A stretch of 7,868 bases of DNA from Dehalococcoides mccartyi (GCA_945888895.1 CAMDAY010000095.1:1-7868); one strand, 5' to 3'; counted from the stretch's first letter, positions 1 to 6,604 are shown. The notes: generated by a model from the sequence alone, not told the origin. Program-made: numbers and translations.

Positions 1-100
1 CCCCCCGCCCTCTCCCGTAAACGGGCGAGGGGGCCAGCGCCGATCCGAACCCTCTCCTGCGAAGCGGGAGAGGGCAGGGTGAGGGCCGCACCACGCCGCG
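1..100. repeat. Dispersed hairpin repeat at the left edge (two stems)
   Basis: Two GC-rich hairpins lie downstream of the methyltransferase stop. The first pairs CCCTC-t-CCCG (8-17) with CGGG-c-GAGGG (22-31) around a TAAA loop. The second is an 11-bp stem (50-60 with 64-74, one G-T pair) closing a GAA loop, followed by an AGGGTGAGGG tail. The same layout of C-rich stem, short loop, G-rich stem and G-rich tail recurs at 5873-5903 and 6868-6898, and inverted at 6631-6682. The tail continues into a GGGCCGC-rich stretch that resembles the end of the copy at 6814-6914. No T-run follows on either strand, so a repeat is favoured over an intrinsic terminator. It may still help end minus-strand transcription. 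Confidence 0.7.
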
Positions 101-122
101 CCTACCTCGACCCCCCGAGCTG

Positions 123-1211
123 CTACCGCACCGCCGTCACCATCGATTCGCCCGGCTGCCGCGCCGCAGCCTCGCCGAGGGCGCGCGTGATCGCGTCGAA
201 GTGCGGCGCGAGCGCCTCGGCCTCACCGCGCGCGATCAGTGGCCGCGCGAACAGCCGCGCGAGGTCGCCCGTATGCACCGTCGCACGAACGTCGGAGAAT
301 CCTGCGGCGCGCAGTGCTTCGACGATCCAGTCCGTGGTCCAACGGCGCAGCTCCACGACGAGCGATCGCCGCGCGAGCGGCGCGAGGCGCTCCAGCAGCG
401 GCGCGCCCAGCGGCGAATCGGCATCCACCAGCGTCTCGCCGTACGCGCGGCGCGCATCCGCCGACGCAACGAGTGCCTCCGCGTGCAGCCGGGCCGCCTC
501 GCCGTCCGCGGGCAGCACGAGGACGTAGCGCCGCTCGCGCGGCGGGTCCTGCGTGCGCACGGCGTAGGTGTAGACGAGCGAGTCGACGCCACCGACGAGG
601 GTGATCGTCTCGAACCGGGGCACGGGGAGCCGCCACACCTGGTACGACGCGCGCAGCACGCCTTCGGGCCGCAGCACGCGCGCGATCTCCGCGAACGCAG
701 CTTCGGGATCGCGCACCTCCTCGAGCGATGCGGCGGCGGTGACGAGGTCGATCGAGGCGTCCCGCACCGGCAGCGCCGTCCCGTCGCCGACGGCAAACGC
801 CGCGTTCGCGATGCCGAGGCGCGCGCCGTTGCGCCGGCAGACCTCGGCGCGCAGCGGCGCCGGGTCGATGCCGAGGATGTGCGCGTGTGGCAGCGCTGCA
901 GCCAGCGGCAGGGACGGCCACCCGTCGCCCGGCCCGAAGTCGAGGACGCGCGTACCGCCCTCGGGCAGCGCGAACGCGTAGTCGGCGACACGCGCGGCGT
1001 CCGCCCAGTGCGCCTCGCGGCGGGCATCGTAGGGGTCGTCGACGAAAGGGAGCGCGCCGCTGCGCTGTCGAGGCATCCACGCGTAGAGCGCGCGGGCAGA
1101 GTCGACGACCTCGGGCGGCGCGACCTCGTGCCACCGCGCCTCGATCGCGGTCCGCGCGTCGTTCACTTCGCCGCGGGTATCGAGGCAGGCGTCGAGGCGG
1201 GCGCGGGTCAC
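123..1211 (-). CDS. Class I SAM-dependent methyltransferase
   Basis: This 362-residue protein has a Rossmann methyltransferase core in its N-terminal half. Motif I is VLDFGPGDGWPS (89-100). The acidic residue after strand 2 is in GIDP (D116), and a VGDGTALPV segment (141-149) corresponds to the adenine-contacting loop. The SIDLVTAAASLEEVRDP stretch and ARVLRPEGVL (177-186) match motifs IV and V of the Methyltransf_11/UbiE-like group. About 85 residues precede the core and about 170 follow it; I do not recognise these extensions, and the substrate cannot be called. The start is GTG at 1211, overlapping the stop of the YibE/F gene by four bases (GTGA), which suggests translational coupling. It is the last gene of the operon and ends with TAG. 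The role is inferred from motifs only. Confidence 0.88.
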   Translation of the reverse strand: MTRARLDACLDTRGEVNDARTAIEARWHEVAPPEVVDSARALYAWMPRQRSGALPFVDDPYDARREAHWADAARVADYAFALPEGGTRVLDFGPGDGWPSLPLAAALPHAHILGIDPAPLRAEVCRRNGARLGIANAAFAVGDGTALPVRDASIDLVTAAASLEEVRDPEAAFAEIARVLRPEGVLRASYQVWRLPVPRFETITLVGGVDSLVYTYAVRTQDPPRERRYVLVLPADGEAARLHAEALVASADARRAYGETLVDADSPLGAPLLERLAPLARRSLVVELRRWTTDWIVEALRAAGFSDVRATVHTGDLARLFARPLIARGEAEALAPHFDAITRALGEAAARQPGESMVTAVR

Positions 1212-2356
1212 GGCGGAGTCGGCGCTGTCGGCTGGCTCGACGCGAACATCGAGGCGAGCGCGGTCGTCAGCGGCACGGCGGCGACGATGCCGATGCTCCC
1301 GACGACGGTGCGCACGACCTCGGACGCGAGGAACTCGCGGTTGAGCAGGGTGCCGACGCCCTCCGTCTGGCTCGCGAGGATCACGAGCAGTGGCATCGAC
1401 GCCCCCGCGTACGCCAGGACGAGCGTGTTCACGATCGAGGCGATGTGGTCGCGGCCGATGCGCATCCCGCGGTCGTACAGTGCGCGCCCCTGCAGCGCCG
1501 AGTTCGCGTCGCGTAGCTCGAACACCGCGGAGGATTGCGTCATCGTCACGTCGTCCAGCGCGCCGAGCGCGCCGATGAGGATGCCGCCGAGCAGCAGCCC
1601 GCGCGCATCGATCGCCCCGCCGAACAGGACGAACACTGTCGACGCCGAATCGTCGCCGACGAGGCCGGTCAGCTTCGCCGCGACGATCGCGATCTGCGAC
1701 AGCACCACGATCAGCACGAGGGCGAGCGCCGTCCCACCGATCGCGGCGCCGCTCTTGCGGTCCACGCCGTGTGCCAGCACAAGCGTCGAGGCCATGATCC
1801 CGACCCCGCCGATGAGCGAGACGAGCAGCGGGCTGTAGCCGCTGAGGATCGCCGGGATGATGAAGCGCATCAGCAGCAGGTACGTCACGGCCAGGCCGAG
1901 CAGTGACCGCACGCCGTACCAGCGCCCCACGAACAGCACGAGGCCCACGAACACCGCGGTGAGCAACCAGAGCGTCCGCGTCCGCAGGTGGTCGACGATG
2001 TAGTAGACCTCCGCGCCGGTCGGACCGGGCAAGGACTGCACGAGCACGCCGTCGCCCGCCTTGGGTGACACCAGCGCGACCTCGCCCGCGAGCGTGGACT
2101 CCTCGACGTTCACGACACGGCCGCCGACCGCGACCTCCAGCGTGCGGACGCGCTGCATCCCACGATCGGTCTGCGTCTCGTGTTCCTCGACGACCCGCAC
2201 GACGACGCCGTCCTGCGCCTCGGCGGAGGGCTGCCGCTGCGCCACGTTGAACGCGCGAGGCGCGACGCCGACGAGCGCGACGAGGATGGCGAACACGACA
2301 GCGAACGCGGCGATGTCACCGCGCACGAAGGAGAGCGAAGACAGGCGGCTAGGCAC
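1208..2356 (-). CDS. YibE/F family multipass membrane protein
   Basis: This 382-residue integral membrane protein matches the YibE/F family (PF07907 type), whose biochemical function is unknown. It has an N-terminal membrane segment (about 16-32), then an extracytoplasmic beta-rich domain (about 45-120, with VVVRVVEEHETQTD and a VSPKAGDGVLV stretch). About seven further hydrophobic segments follow, near 129-145, 149-170, 174-195, 205-228, 253-268, 306-328 and 348-370. The family hallmark GALGALDDVTMTQSS lies at 262-276. The conserved RALYDRGMRIGRDHIASIVNTLVLAYAGAS region (about 291-320) is also present. The start is GTG at 2356, overlapping the end of the L,D-transpeptidase gene by eight bases; the next gene overlaps its stop by four. 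Length is normal for the fused YibE/F-like form. The family call is firm, but the physiological role is not known. Confidence 0.9.
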   Translation of the reverse strand: MPSRLSSLSFVRGDIAAFAVVFAILVALVGVAPRAFNVAQRQPSAEAQDGVVVRVVEEHETQTDRGMQRVRTLEVAVGGRVVNVEESTLAGEVALVSPKAGDGVLVQSLPGPTGAEVYYIVDHLRTRTLWLLTAVFVGLVLFVGRWYGVRSLLGLAVTYLLLMRFIIPAILSGYSPLLVSLIGGVGIMASTLVLAHGVDRKSGAAIGGTALALVLIVVLSQIAIVAAKLTGLVGDDSASTVFVLFGGAIDARGLLLGGILIGALGALDDVTMTQSSAVFELRDANSALQGRALYDRGMRIGRDHIASIVNTLVLAYAGASMPLLVILASQTEGVGTLLNREFLASEVVRTVVGSIGIVAAVPLTTALASMFASSQPTAPTPP

Positions 2357-2978
2357 GCACGAACACCGGCATGCCGATCTCCGCGAAGTTGAAGATCTCC
2401 TCCGCCGCGCCCGTGCGGATGCAGCCGTTCGAGATGCGCCCCGTCCCCGCGTCCACGACCTTGCCGTCCTTGTCCAGGAGGAAAGAGTGGAACCCGTTGT
2501 CCTTCGCCGGGTCGAAGCCGACCCACCACTGGATGTATGTGTTGTAGGGGGCGTCGAAGGTCCTCGGCGCGGTCTTCACGTAGACGTTGAAGAGGCCGGT
2601 CTGCGTGGACTCGTAGGTGCCTGTGTCCACCTGCTTGCCAACGGCGACCGGGCCGATCTCCTTCAGCACCTGCTTGCCGTCCATGAGCCGCACGACGTAA
2701 CTCGTAACGTTGACCTCGATCCAGCGGCCCGTCTCGGGCACCTTCGGCGGCACGGCGGCCCGCGGCGGTACGGCAGCGGGCGTGGGTGTGCGGGTTGCGG
2801 TGGGGGTGCGGCTCGGCGTCGCGGTCGCGGTGGGCTCGGGCGTCGAGGTGCGCACGACGACCTCGGCGGTCGGTGCGGGCTTCGCGGTGGTCGAGGTGCA
2901 CCCGGCGGCGATCGTCGCGACCAGCAGCAGCGTCAGTGGAGCGAGGGGACGAAGGAGGGCGCGCAGGGGGAGATGCAT
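2349..2978 (-). CDS. L,D-transpeptidase (YkuD domain) lipoprotein
   Basis: This is a 209-residue predicted lipoprotein. A short basic N-terminus and a hydrophobic segment lead to a lipobox, A-A-G-C, with the lipidated Cys at 27. A Thr/Pro/Ala-rich linker (about 28-82) holds TPTAT-type repeats. The YkuD catalytic domain follows (about 85-209). The upstream His is H164 (GFHSF) and the nucleophile is Cys186 in SNGCIR; most family members have SHGC, so the His before Gly-Cys is Asn here. Known members cross-link peptidoglycan at 3-3 bonds or anchor proteins to it, outside the membrane. I chose ATG at 2978 because it gives a normal signal peptide; an in-frame GTG at 3011 would add 11 polar residues. 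The gene starts 60 bases after the small membrane-protein gene and overlaps the YibE/F gene by eight bases. Confidence 0.88.
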   Translation of the reverse strand: MHLPLRALLRPLAPLTLLLVATIAAGCTSTTAKPAPTAEVVVRTSTPEPTATATPSRTPTATRTPTPAAVPPRAAVPPKVPETGRWIEVNVTSYVVRLMDGKQVLKEIGPVAVGKQVDTGTYESTQTGLFNVYVKTAPRTFDAPYNTYIQWWVGFDPAKDNGFHSFLLDKDGKVVDAGTGRISNGCIRTGAAEEIFNFAEIGMPVFVRA

Positions 2979-3038
2979 GACGCATCCATTCGTTGTTGCC
3001 CCCGCCACCACAGAGGGATCCGCGCGACCTCGACGCTG

Positions 3039-3152
3039 CTAGAACAGCGCGCCGACGCGGATGAAACGCTCGATCGCGTAGACGATGAGCAGGCCTCCGC
3101 CGATGGCGAACCATTTCCAGTAGTACTTGCCGGGGTCTTCCAGCGGTCCCAT
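3039..3152 (-). CDS. Small single-pass membrane protein (37 aa)
   Basis: A short ORF runs from ATG at 3152 to TAG at 3039-3041. It begins four bases after the stop of the FAD oxidoreductase gene and ends 60 bases before the L,D-transpeptidase start. The product begins MGPLEDPGKYYWKWF, continues with a hydrophobic stretch (about 14-27, AIGGGLLIVYAI), and ends with a basic/hydrophobic tail (ERFIRVGALF). This is an acidic head, an aromatic interface and one short membrane span. No known family is recognised. Support comes from its tight operon position and strongly membrane-like composition. The upstream ribosome site is weak (TAGG in CTAGGCGC), so coupling to the preceding stop is likely. It could be a subunit or stabiliser of a neighbouring membrane protein, which is inference. 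Confidence 0.68.
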   Translation of the reverse strand: MGPLEDPGKYYWKWFAIGGGLLIVYAIERFIRVGALF

Positions 3153-3156
3153 GCGC

Positions 3157-4326
3157 CTAGCGTAGCGCCGCCGCTACCTCATCCGCGAGCGGCAGGCTCG
3201 AGGTCAGTCCGGGCGACTCGATCCCCCCGAGGTGCACGTAGCCGCGGTCGTGCCAGACGAGGAAGTCGACGAGGCCCTGGTCGGGACGCTGGATCTTCGG
3301 GCGGTAGCCCACCTGTCCCGGCGCGATCTGGTCGTCGCGCAGGCCCGGCAGGAATCGGCGCCCACCCTCGAGGAACTTCGCGCGCCACTCAGGCGTCTCG
3401 ACGTGGCGGTAGTCCATCGCGTCGTCCTCGGCGATCCACTCCGTCGACGGGCCGAGGTGGACGCCGCCGTCCGTGTCCACGGTGAGGTGGACGCCGAGGC
3501 CACCGGCCTGGTGCTCCGGCAGCGGATACACGGGCCGCGTGACAAGCCGCGCCGCCGCCGGGTCGACGATGTCGTAGTACCGCCCCGCGTTCGCGCGCTG
3601 CCGCATCACCGGGACTTCGATGTTCTCGTGGGTACCACCGTCGAGGGGATAGGCGAGCATCGCGGCGACGTCGGCGGCGCGATGCCCGGCGCTGTTCACG
3701 AGCGCGGCACAGCGCAGTGTGCTCGCGACGCCGTCAGCGTCGCGCAGTGCGACCTCGAAGCCGCCGGGGACGCGGGTGATCGAGGTGACCTCGTGACGGT
3801 AGGCGATCAGCGCACCGTGCGCGACAGCCTCCGCCTCATACGACCGCGCGAGGGCGTAGTTGTCGACCACGCCCGTGCTGGGCGACCAGATCGCCTCGAT
3901 GGTGGGGATGTGCGGCTCCAGCTCCCGGGCGCGCGCGCCGGTGATGCGCTCGACCCCGCGCACATCGTTCGCGAGCGCCTGCTGGTACACCTCGTCGAGG
4001 CCCCCGCGCTCGCCCTCCGACAGCGCGACGATAATCTTGCCGGTGCGCCGGACGGGCACGGCGTGCGCCTCGGCCCACTCGTAGATGCGCGGGTTTCCTG
4101 CCCAACAAAGACGGTGCTTCAACGATCCAGTTGGGTAGTAAATCGAGGCGTGGACGACGCCACTGTTGTGGGACGATGTCTCCCGTGCCATGCCCTCGTG
4201 CCGCTCGACGACGAGGACGCTGCGCCCATCGCGCGCCAGCCGCTGCGCGACCGCCAGCCCGACGGCCCCCGCGCCGATGATCACGACCTCGGCGTCGAGG
4301 TTGCCCGCCTGCGGGGTCGAGGTCAT
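3157..4326 (-). CDS. FAD-dependent oxidoreductase, L-2-hydroxyglutarate oxidase-like
   Basis: This 389-residue protein belongs to the DAO/GlpO-like flavoenzymes. The dinucleotide-binding motif is VVIIGAGAVGLA (14-25), with the ribose-binding Glu in VVERHEG (E41). HNSGVVHASIYYPTGSLK (53-70) is very close to the LhgO/L2HGDH signature, and a GLGVHLTVDTDGGVHLGPS block also matches that family. The C-terminal GYRPKIQRP and HLGGIESPGLTSSLPLA blocks are typical of the FAD/substrate-domain end. LhgO enzymes oxidise L-2-hydroxyglutarate to 2-oxoglutarate and pass electrons to the membrane quinone pool. The exact substrate here is not certain, since related subgroups act on other 2-hydroxy or 2-amino acids. 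The start is ATG at 4326, overlapping the nucleotidyltransferase stop by four bases (ATGA). The open frame continues upstream to 5550, but that part lies antiparallel-frame inside the neighbouring gene and is not protein-like. Confidence 0.88.
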   Translation of the reverse strand: MTSTPQAGNLDAEVVIIGAGAVGLAVAQRLARDGRSVLVVERHEGMARETSSHNSGVVHASIYYPTGSLKHRLCWAGNPRIYEWAEAHAVPVRRTGKIIVALSEGERGGLDEVYQQALANDVRGVERITGARARELEPHIPTIEAIWSPSTGVVDNYALARSYEAEAVAHGALIAYRHEVTSITRVPGGFEVALRDADGVASTLRCAALVNSAGHRAADVAAMLAYPLDGGTHENIEVPVMRQRANAGRYYDIVDPAAARLVTRPVYPLPEHQAGGLGVHLTVDTDGGVHLGPSTEWIAEDDAMDYRHVETPEWRAKFLEGGRRFLPGLRDDQIAPGQVGYRPKIQRPDQGLVDFLVWHDRGYVHLGGIESPGLTSSLPLADEVAAALR

Positions 4327-5237
4327 GCGGACGCGACCTGTCCGTTGCCGGTGACGACGACGTTCGACGCTGAGACCCCTTCGAGGTGCGCGCCGGGCGC
4401 GACGAGCGCATCCGACAGCGTGACACGCTTCAGCACCGCTCCCGCGCCGACCACGACGTTCGGGCCGAGCGTGCAGTCCTCGACGGTCGCGTCGTCGGCG
4501 ACGAGGCTCCGGCGCTCGCCGAGGAGCACGCGCTGCGTCCCGACGAGCGCCGCCAGCGTGCCCGCGTCCAGCCACTCGCCTGTGAACACGCTGCCGCCCA
4601 TCGGGCGGCCCTGTTCGTGCATCACGGCGAGGGTCCCGGACAGCTCCACCTCGCCGCGGGGGCTCACCAGCGGGTGCGCGCGCATCTCCGCGACCACCTC
4701 TGGCGCGACCATCCAGATCCCGACCAGCGCCAGGTTCGATCTCGGCTCGGCGGGCTTCTCCTCCAGGTGCATCACCCGGTCGCCTTCGAGCACCACGATG
4801 CCCATGTCCTTCGGGCGGTCGGTCTCGTGCAGCACGTACCAGGCGTCGTAGCCGGACGCCATAAACGCATCGACGTGTGGACGCAGGTCGCCGAGGAGGA
4901 TCGTGTCGACCGCGGCCACCACCACGTGGCGCCCCTCCAGCGCGTCCCCGACGCTCGTCATCGCGTCGCCGGAGCCCTTCGGCTCGTGCTGCACGGCCAC
5001 CGTGACTGTGACGCCGGGCGGGGCCGCCTCGATCGCCGCGGGGCCGGTGCGGTCGTCGCTCGGCCCGACGACCACGACGATCTCGCGCAGCCCCGCCGAG
5101 GCGAGCAGCTCCATCGAGTACGAGATGAGCGGCCGGTTGAGCAGCGGGATGAGCGACTTCGGCATGTCCTCTGACAGCGGTCGCAGCCGCGTGGCGCGGC
5201 CGCCGGTCAGGATCACGCCGAGGGGAGGCTGGGGCAC
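4323..5237 (-). CDS. Sugar-phosphate nucleotidyltransferase (RmlA/ManC-like)
   Basis: This 304-residue NTP-transferase has a GT-A-type catalytic domain. The signature is GVILTGGRATRLRPLSEDMPKSLIP (7-31), in which R14, R17 and K27 are the expected nucleotide and phosphate contacts; Ala15 stands where most members have Gly. VVAAVDTIL (107-114) gives the metal-binding Asp, EEKP (159-162) is the conserved sugar-site motif, and GEWLDAGT (220-227) supplies the second metal ligand. A short left-handed beta-helix with hexapeptide-like repeats follows (about 245-297). Such enzymes make NDP-sugars from NTP and a sugar 1-phosphate; the nucleotide and sugar cannot be assigned. It is the first operon gene. 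GTG at 5237 is the start because an in-frame TAG lies 18 bases upstream and a GGAG site sits six bases before it. Confidence 0.9.
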   Translation of the reverse strand: MPQPPLGVILTGGRATRLRPLSEDMPKSLIPLLNRPLISYSMELLASAGLREIVVVVGPSDDRTGPAAIEAAPPGVTVTVAVQHEPKGSGDAMTSVGDALEGRHVVVAAVDTILLGDLRPHVDAFMASGYDAWYVLHETDRPKDMGIVVLEGDRVMHLEEKPAEPRSNLALVGIWMVAPEVVAEMRAHPLVSPRGEVELSGTLAVMHEQGRPMGGSVFTGEWLDAGTLAALVGTQRVLLGERRSLVADDATVEDCTLGPNVVVGAGAVLKRVTLSDALVAPGAHLEGVSASNVVVTGNGQVASA

Positions 5238-5241
5238 GAGG

Positions 5242-5247
5242 TTCTCC
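5242..5247 (-). promoter_or_regulatory. Ribosome-binding site of the nucleotidyltransferase gene
   Basis: Read on the minus strand this is GGAGAA, with its GGAG core six bases before the GTG start at 5237. An in-frame TAG at 5253-5255 leaves no earlier start, so this site fixes the start of the operon's first gene. I see no convincing -35/-10 pair in the 90 or so bases upstream, so the operon promoter is not located. Confidence 0.6.
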
Positions 5248-5379
5248 AGGTTCTAGCGGCTGCTCGCTGCGACCGCCGGGCGCCACATCCGGTCGATGAT
5301 GCGCGATCCTCGTGCCCCGCGGGAAGTGCGGAGTTGAGGGAACGTGCGAGGTCTCACAGGTGCCGCTGGGATGGGTGCC

Positions 5380-5385
5380 TACAAT
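5380..5385 (+). promoter_or_regulatory. -10 element for a leaderless clpS-like transcript
   Basis: TACAAT matches the TATAAT consensus at five of six positions and stands out in very GC-rich DNA. It ends six bases before the in-frame GTG at 5392, the spacing expected if transcription starts at the start codon. No good -35 hexamer is seen at 16-18 bases upstream, and no ribosome-binding sequence precedes the GTG. Confidence 0.5.
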
Positions 5386-5391
5386 GGGCCA

Positions 5392-5787
5392 GTGCGGCTG
5401 AACTACACCCTCCACACCTCGGTCCCGTCGAGCACGTCGCGTCCACCATCGACGCCGCCGACCCCGGTCGTCTACCGCGAGGTTGTCGAGCAGCCCCACG
5501 AGCTCACGGAGCGCCTGTGGCGCCTCGTCCTGATGGACGATGACGACCATTCATACGAGTACGTCATCGAGATGCTGGGCGCGGTCTTCAGCTACAGCCG
5601 CGAGAAGGCGTTCGCTCTCGCCTGCATCGTGGACTCCGACGGCCGGGTCACCCTCATGACCGGTGAGCACGACGCCTGCGAGGCCAAGCAGGGCCAGGTC
5701 CACGCCTACGGCGCAGACCCCCGCATCCCCCGCTGCAAAGGCTCCATGACCGCCATCATCGAAGAAGCCGACACGCAGTCCGCGTGA
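5392..5787 (+). CDS. clpS: ClpS-like ATP-dependent Clp protease adaptor
   Basis: This 131-residue protein has a Ser/Thr/Pro-rich N-terminal tail (about 8-27) and a ClpS core (about 43-125). ClpS delivers N-degron substrates to ClpAP or ClpCP in the cytoplasm. A gap-free alignment from memory of E. coli ClpS over the first two helices sets WRLVLMDDDDHSYEYVIEML (43-62) against the NDD...EFVIDVL segment. Asp35 and Asp36 of the pocket are kept (D50, D51), Asn34 becomes D49, and the pocket His66 becomes D81 (CIVDSDG). The C-terminal part (HAYGADPRIPRCKGSMTAIIE) differs from the E. coli form and looks like a separate subfamily. I prefer GTG at 5392 because of the -10 element just upstream; ATG at 5371 or GTG at 5344 would add 7 or 16 residues. 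N-degron binding should not be assumed. The gene is divergent from the operon and convergent with the phosphoesterase gene. Confidence 0.85.
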   Translation: MRLNYTLHTSVPSSTSRPPSTPPTPVVYREVVEQPHELTERLWRLVLMDDDDHSYEYVIEMLGAVFSYSREKAFALACIVDSDGRVTLMTGEHDACEAKQGQVHAYGADPRIPRCKGSMTAIIEEADTQSA

Positions 5788-5818
5788 CCCCGTCTGGATC
5801 GGCACGCAGACTTGCAGT

Positions 5819-5903
5819 TCCGCCGGGAGTGTGAGGGGCGCAGCTCCTCACAGTTGGTTCGTCTCTTCTGAACCCCTCCCGCGCCGGGAGGGGTAGGGGT
5901 GGG
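5819..5903 (+). repeat. Dispersed two-hairpin repeat, copy A
   Basis: This 85-base unit matches 6814-6898 with no net length change and only a few differences in the linker between its hairpins. Hairpin 1 (5831-5851) has a 9-bp stem, GTGAGGGGC against GCTCCTCAC with one G-T pair, around a GCA loop. Hairpin 2 (5873-5893) is a perfect 9-bp stem, CCCCTCCCG against CGGGAGGGG, around CGC. A TAGGGGTGGG tail follows. It lies between the convergent clpS-like and phosphoesterase genes, so its stems could end or protect both transcripts; there is no T-run to prove termination. Confidence 0.85.
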
Positions 5904-5932
5904 TCGGCTGACGCGGCTACCCCGACATTCCT

Positions 5933-5947
5933 CGCGTCGAGGACGCG
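5933..5947. other. Short perfect hairpin between convergent genes
   Basis: CGCGTC (5933-5938) and GACGCG (5942-5947) pair perfectly around a GAG loop, 24 bases past the phosphoesterase stop on the minus strand. No T-run follows. It may be a weak transcript-end structure or chance in GC-rich DNA. Confidence 0.3.
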
Positions 5948-5970
5948 CCCGACCCGCGATTGCGGAGCCG

Positions 5971-6591
5971 CTAGTCCTCGTACTCCGGCACCTCGAGGGC
6001 GATCCCGTCGTGCGAGTGCGCGACGATGCGGCGCTCGACCAGCTCGAGGTGGCGCGGGACGGTGGGGTTGGGGGAGCCCTCGGAGTGACCGAGGCTCACG
6101 ATCTCCGCGTGCAGGCGGCCGGGCGTCAGGTCGAGCATCGCGACCGTGCCCAGGCGGAACTCCTTGTGGTGCGGCAGCGTCGGGCTGCCGGAGTTCACCA
6201 CCACCACGCCGTCGCGATACTCCAGCCGCTCGACGTGCGTGTCCCCGCCGATGAGCACGTCCACGCGCTCCCCGCCGAGCGCGCGCTCCAGCAGCACCGG
6301 CACCGGCCGGTCCTCCGGCCGCAGCTCGTGCACCATCCCGATACGCCACCCCTCGAGGTCGAGGATCTGCCGCTTCGCCATCCGGCGGTCCTCGAAGTCG
6401 TCGTTGTTGCCCTGCGCCACCAGCAGCGGCGCAAACTGCTCGCACCAATCGAGGACGAACGGTCGCACCACGTCCCCCGCGTGCAGGATCAGGTCGACCC
6501 CCGTCAGGAACGCGGCCAGCTGTGGCCCGAGGTCATCGGGCGTCCGGATCAGCGACGGCAGGTGTGTGTCCGAGATGAGGGCGACGCGCAT
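5971..6591 (-). CDS. YfcE/MJ0936-type metallophosphoesterase
   Basis: This 206-residue calcineurin-like phosphodiesterase belongs to the small Metallophos_2 group. The motifs run in order: SDTH (7-10), HAGDVV (37-42), GNND (61-64, usually GNCD or GNHD), MVHE (86-89, where most have GH), GGDTH (115-119) and VNSGSP. Most members read GHTH where this one has GDTH, so the first of the two metal-site histidines is Asp117. Family members hydrolyse phosphodiesters such as bis-pNPP or cAMP with Mn2+, but physiological substrates are usually unknown. About 50 C-terminal residues (GHSEG to the end) extend past the core and are not recognised. ATG at 6591 starts directly at the first strand; a GTG at 6600 would add three residues. 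The gene stands alone, with repeats on both sides. Confidence 0.87.
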   Translation of the reverse strand: MRVALISDTHLPSLIRTPDDLGPQLAAFLTGVDLILHAGDVVRPFVLDWCEQFAPLLVAQGNNDDFEDRRMAKRQILDLEGWRIGMVHELRPEDRPVPVLLERALGGERVDVLIGGDTHVERLEYRDGVVVVNSGSPTLPHHKEFRLGTVAMLDLTPGRLHAEIVSLGHSEGSPNPTVPRHLELVERRIVAHSHDGIALEVPEYED

Positions 6592-6598
6592 GCAGCGC

Positions 6599-6604
6599 AC
6601 GCTA
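6599..6604 (-). promoter_or_regulatory. Possible -10 element for a leaderless phosphoesterase transcript
   Basis: On the minus strand this reads TAGCGT and ends seven bases before ATG at 6591, the same layout as the clpS-like gene. It matches only three of six consensus positions with the key T-A and final T, and no -35 is clear. A GGCGGT just upstream could instead act as a ribosome site for GTG at 6600. Confidence 0.22.

Noticed and set aside
50..74. Intrinsic terminator for the operon
   Set aside because: The stem is strong but no T-run follows on the minus strand, and the same stem recurs as a dispersed repeat.
201..1838. Long plus-strand ORF (545 aa) opposite the methyltransferase and YibE/F genes
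   Set aside because: Its product is Arg/Ala-rich and low complexity with no motifs, and it spans two genes with clear families on the other strand. GC-rich DNA readily keeps antisense frames open.
2061..3485. Plus-strand ORF (474 aa) opposite YibE/F, the L,D-transpeptidase and the small membrane gene
   Set aside because: Gly/Arg-rich shadow with no domain; the opposing strand carries the real genes.
3232..4851. Long plus-strand ORF (539 aa) opposite the FAD oxidase and nucleotidyltransferase
   Set aside because: No recognisable motif, and it crosses the junction of two confidently identified minus-strand genes.
4327..5550. Upstream extension of the FAD oxidase frame to 5550
   Set aside because: The extension is Arg/Ala/Gly-rich shadow sequence inside the nucleotidyltransferase and opposite the clpS-like gene. 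The ATG at 4326 with a four-base overlap is a normal start just before the FAD motif.
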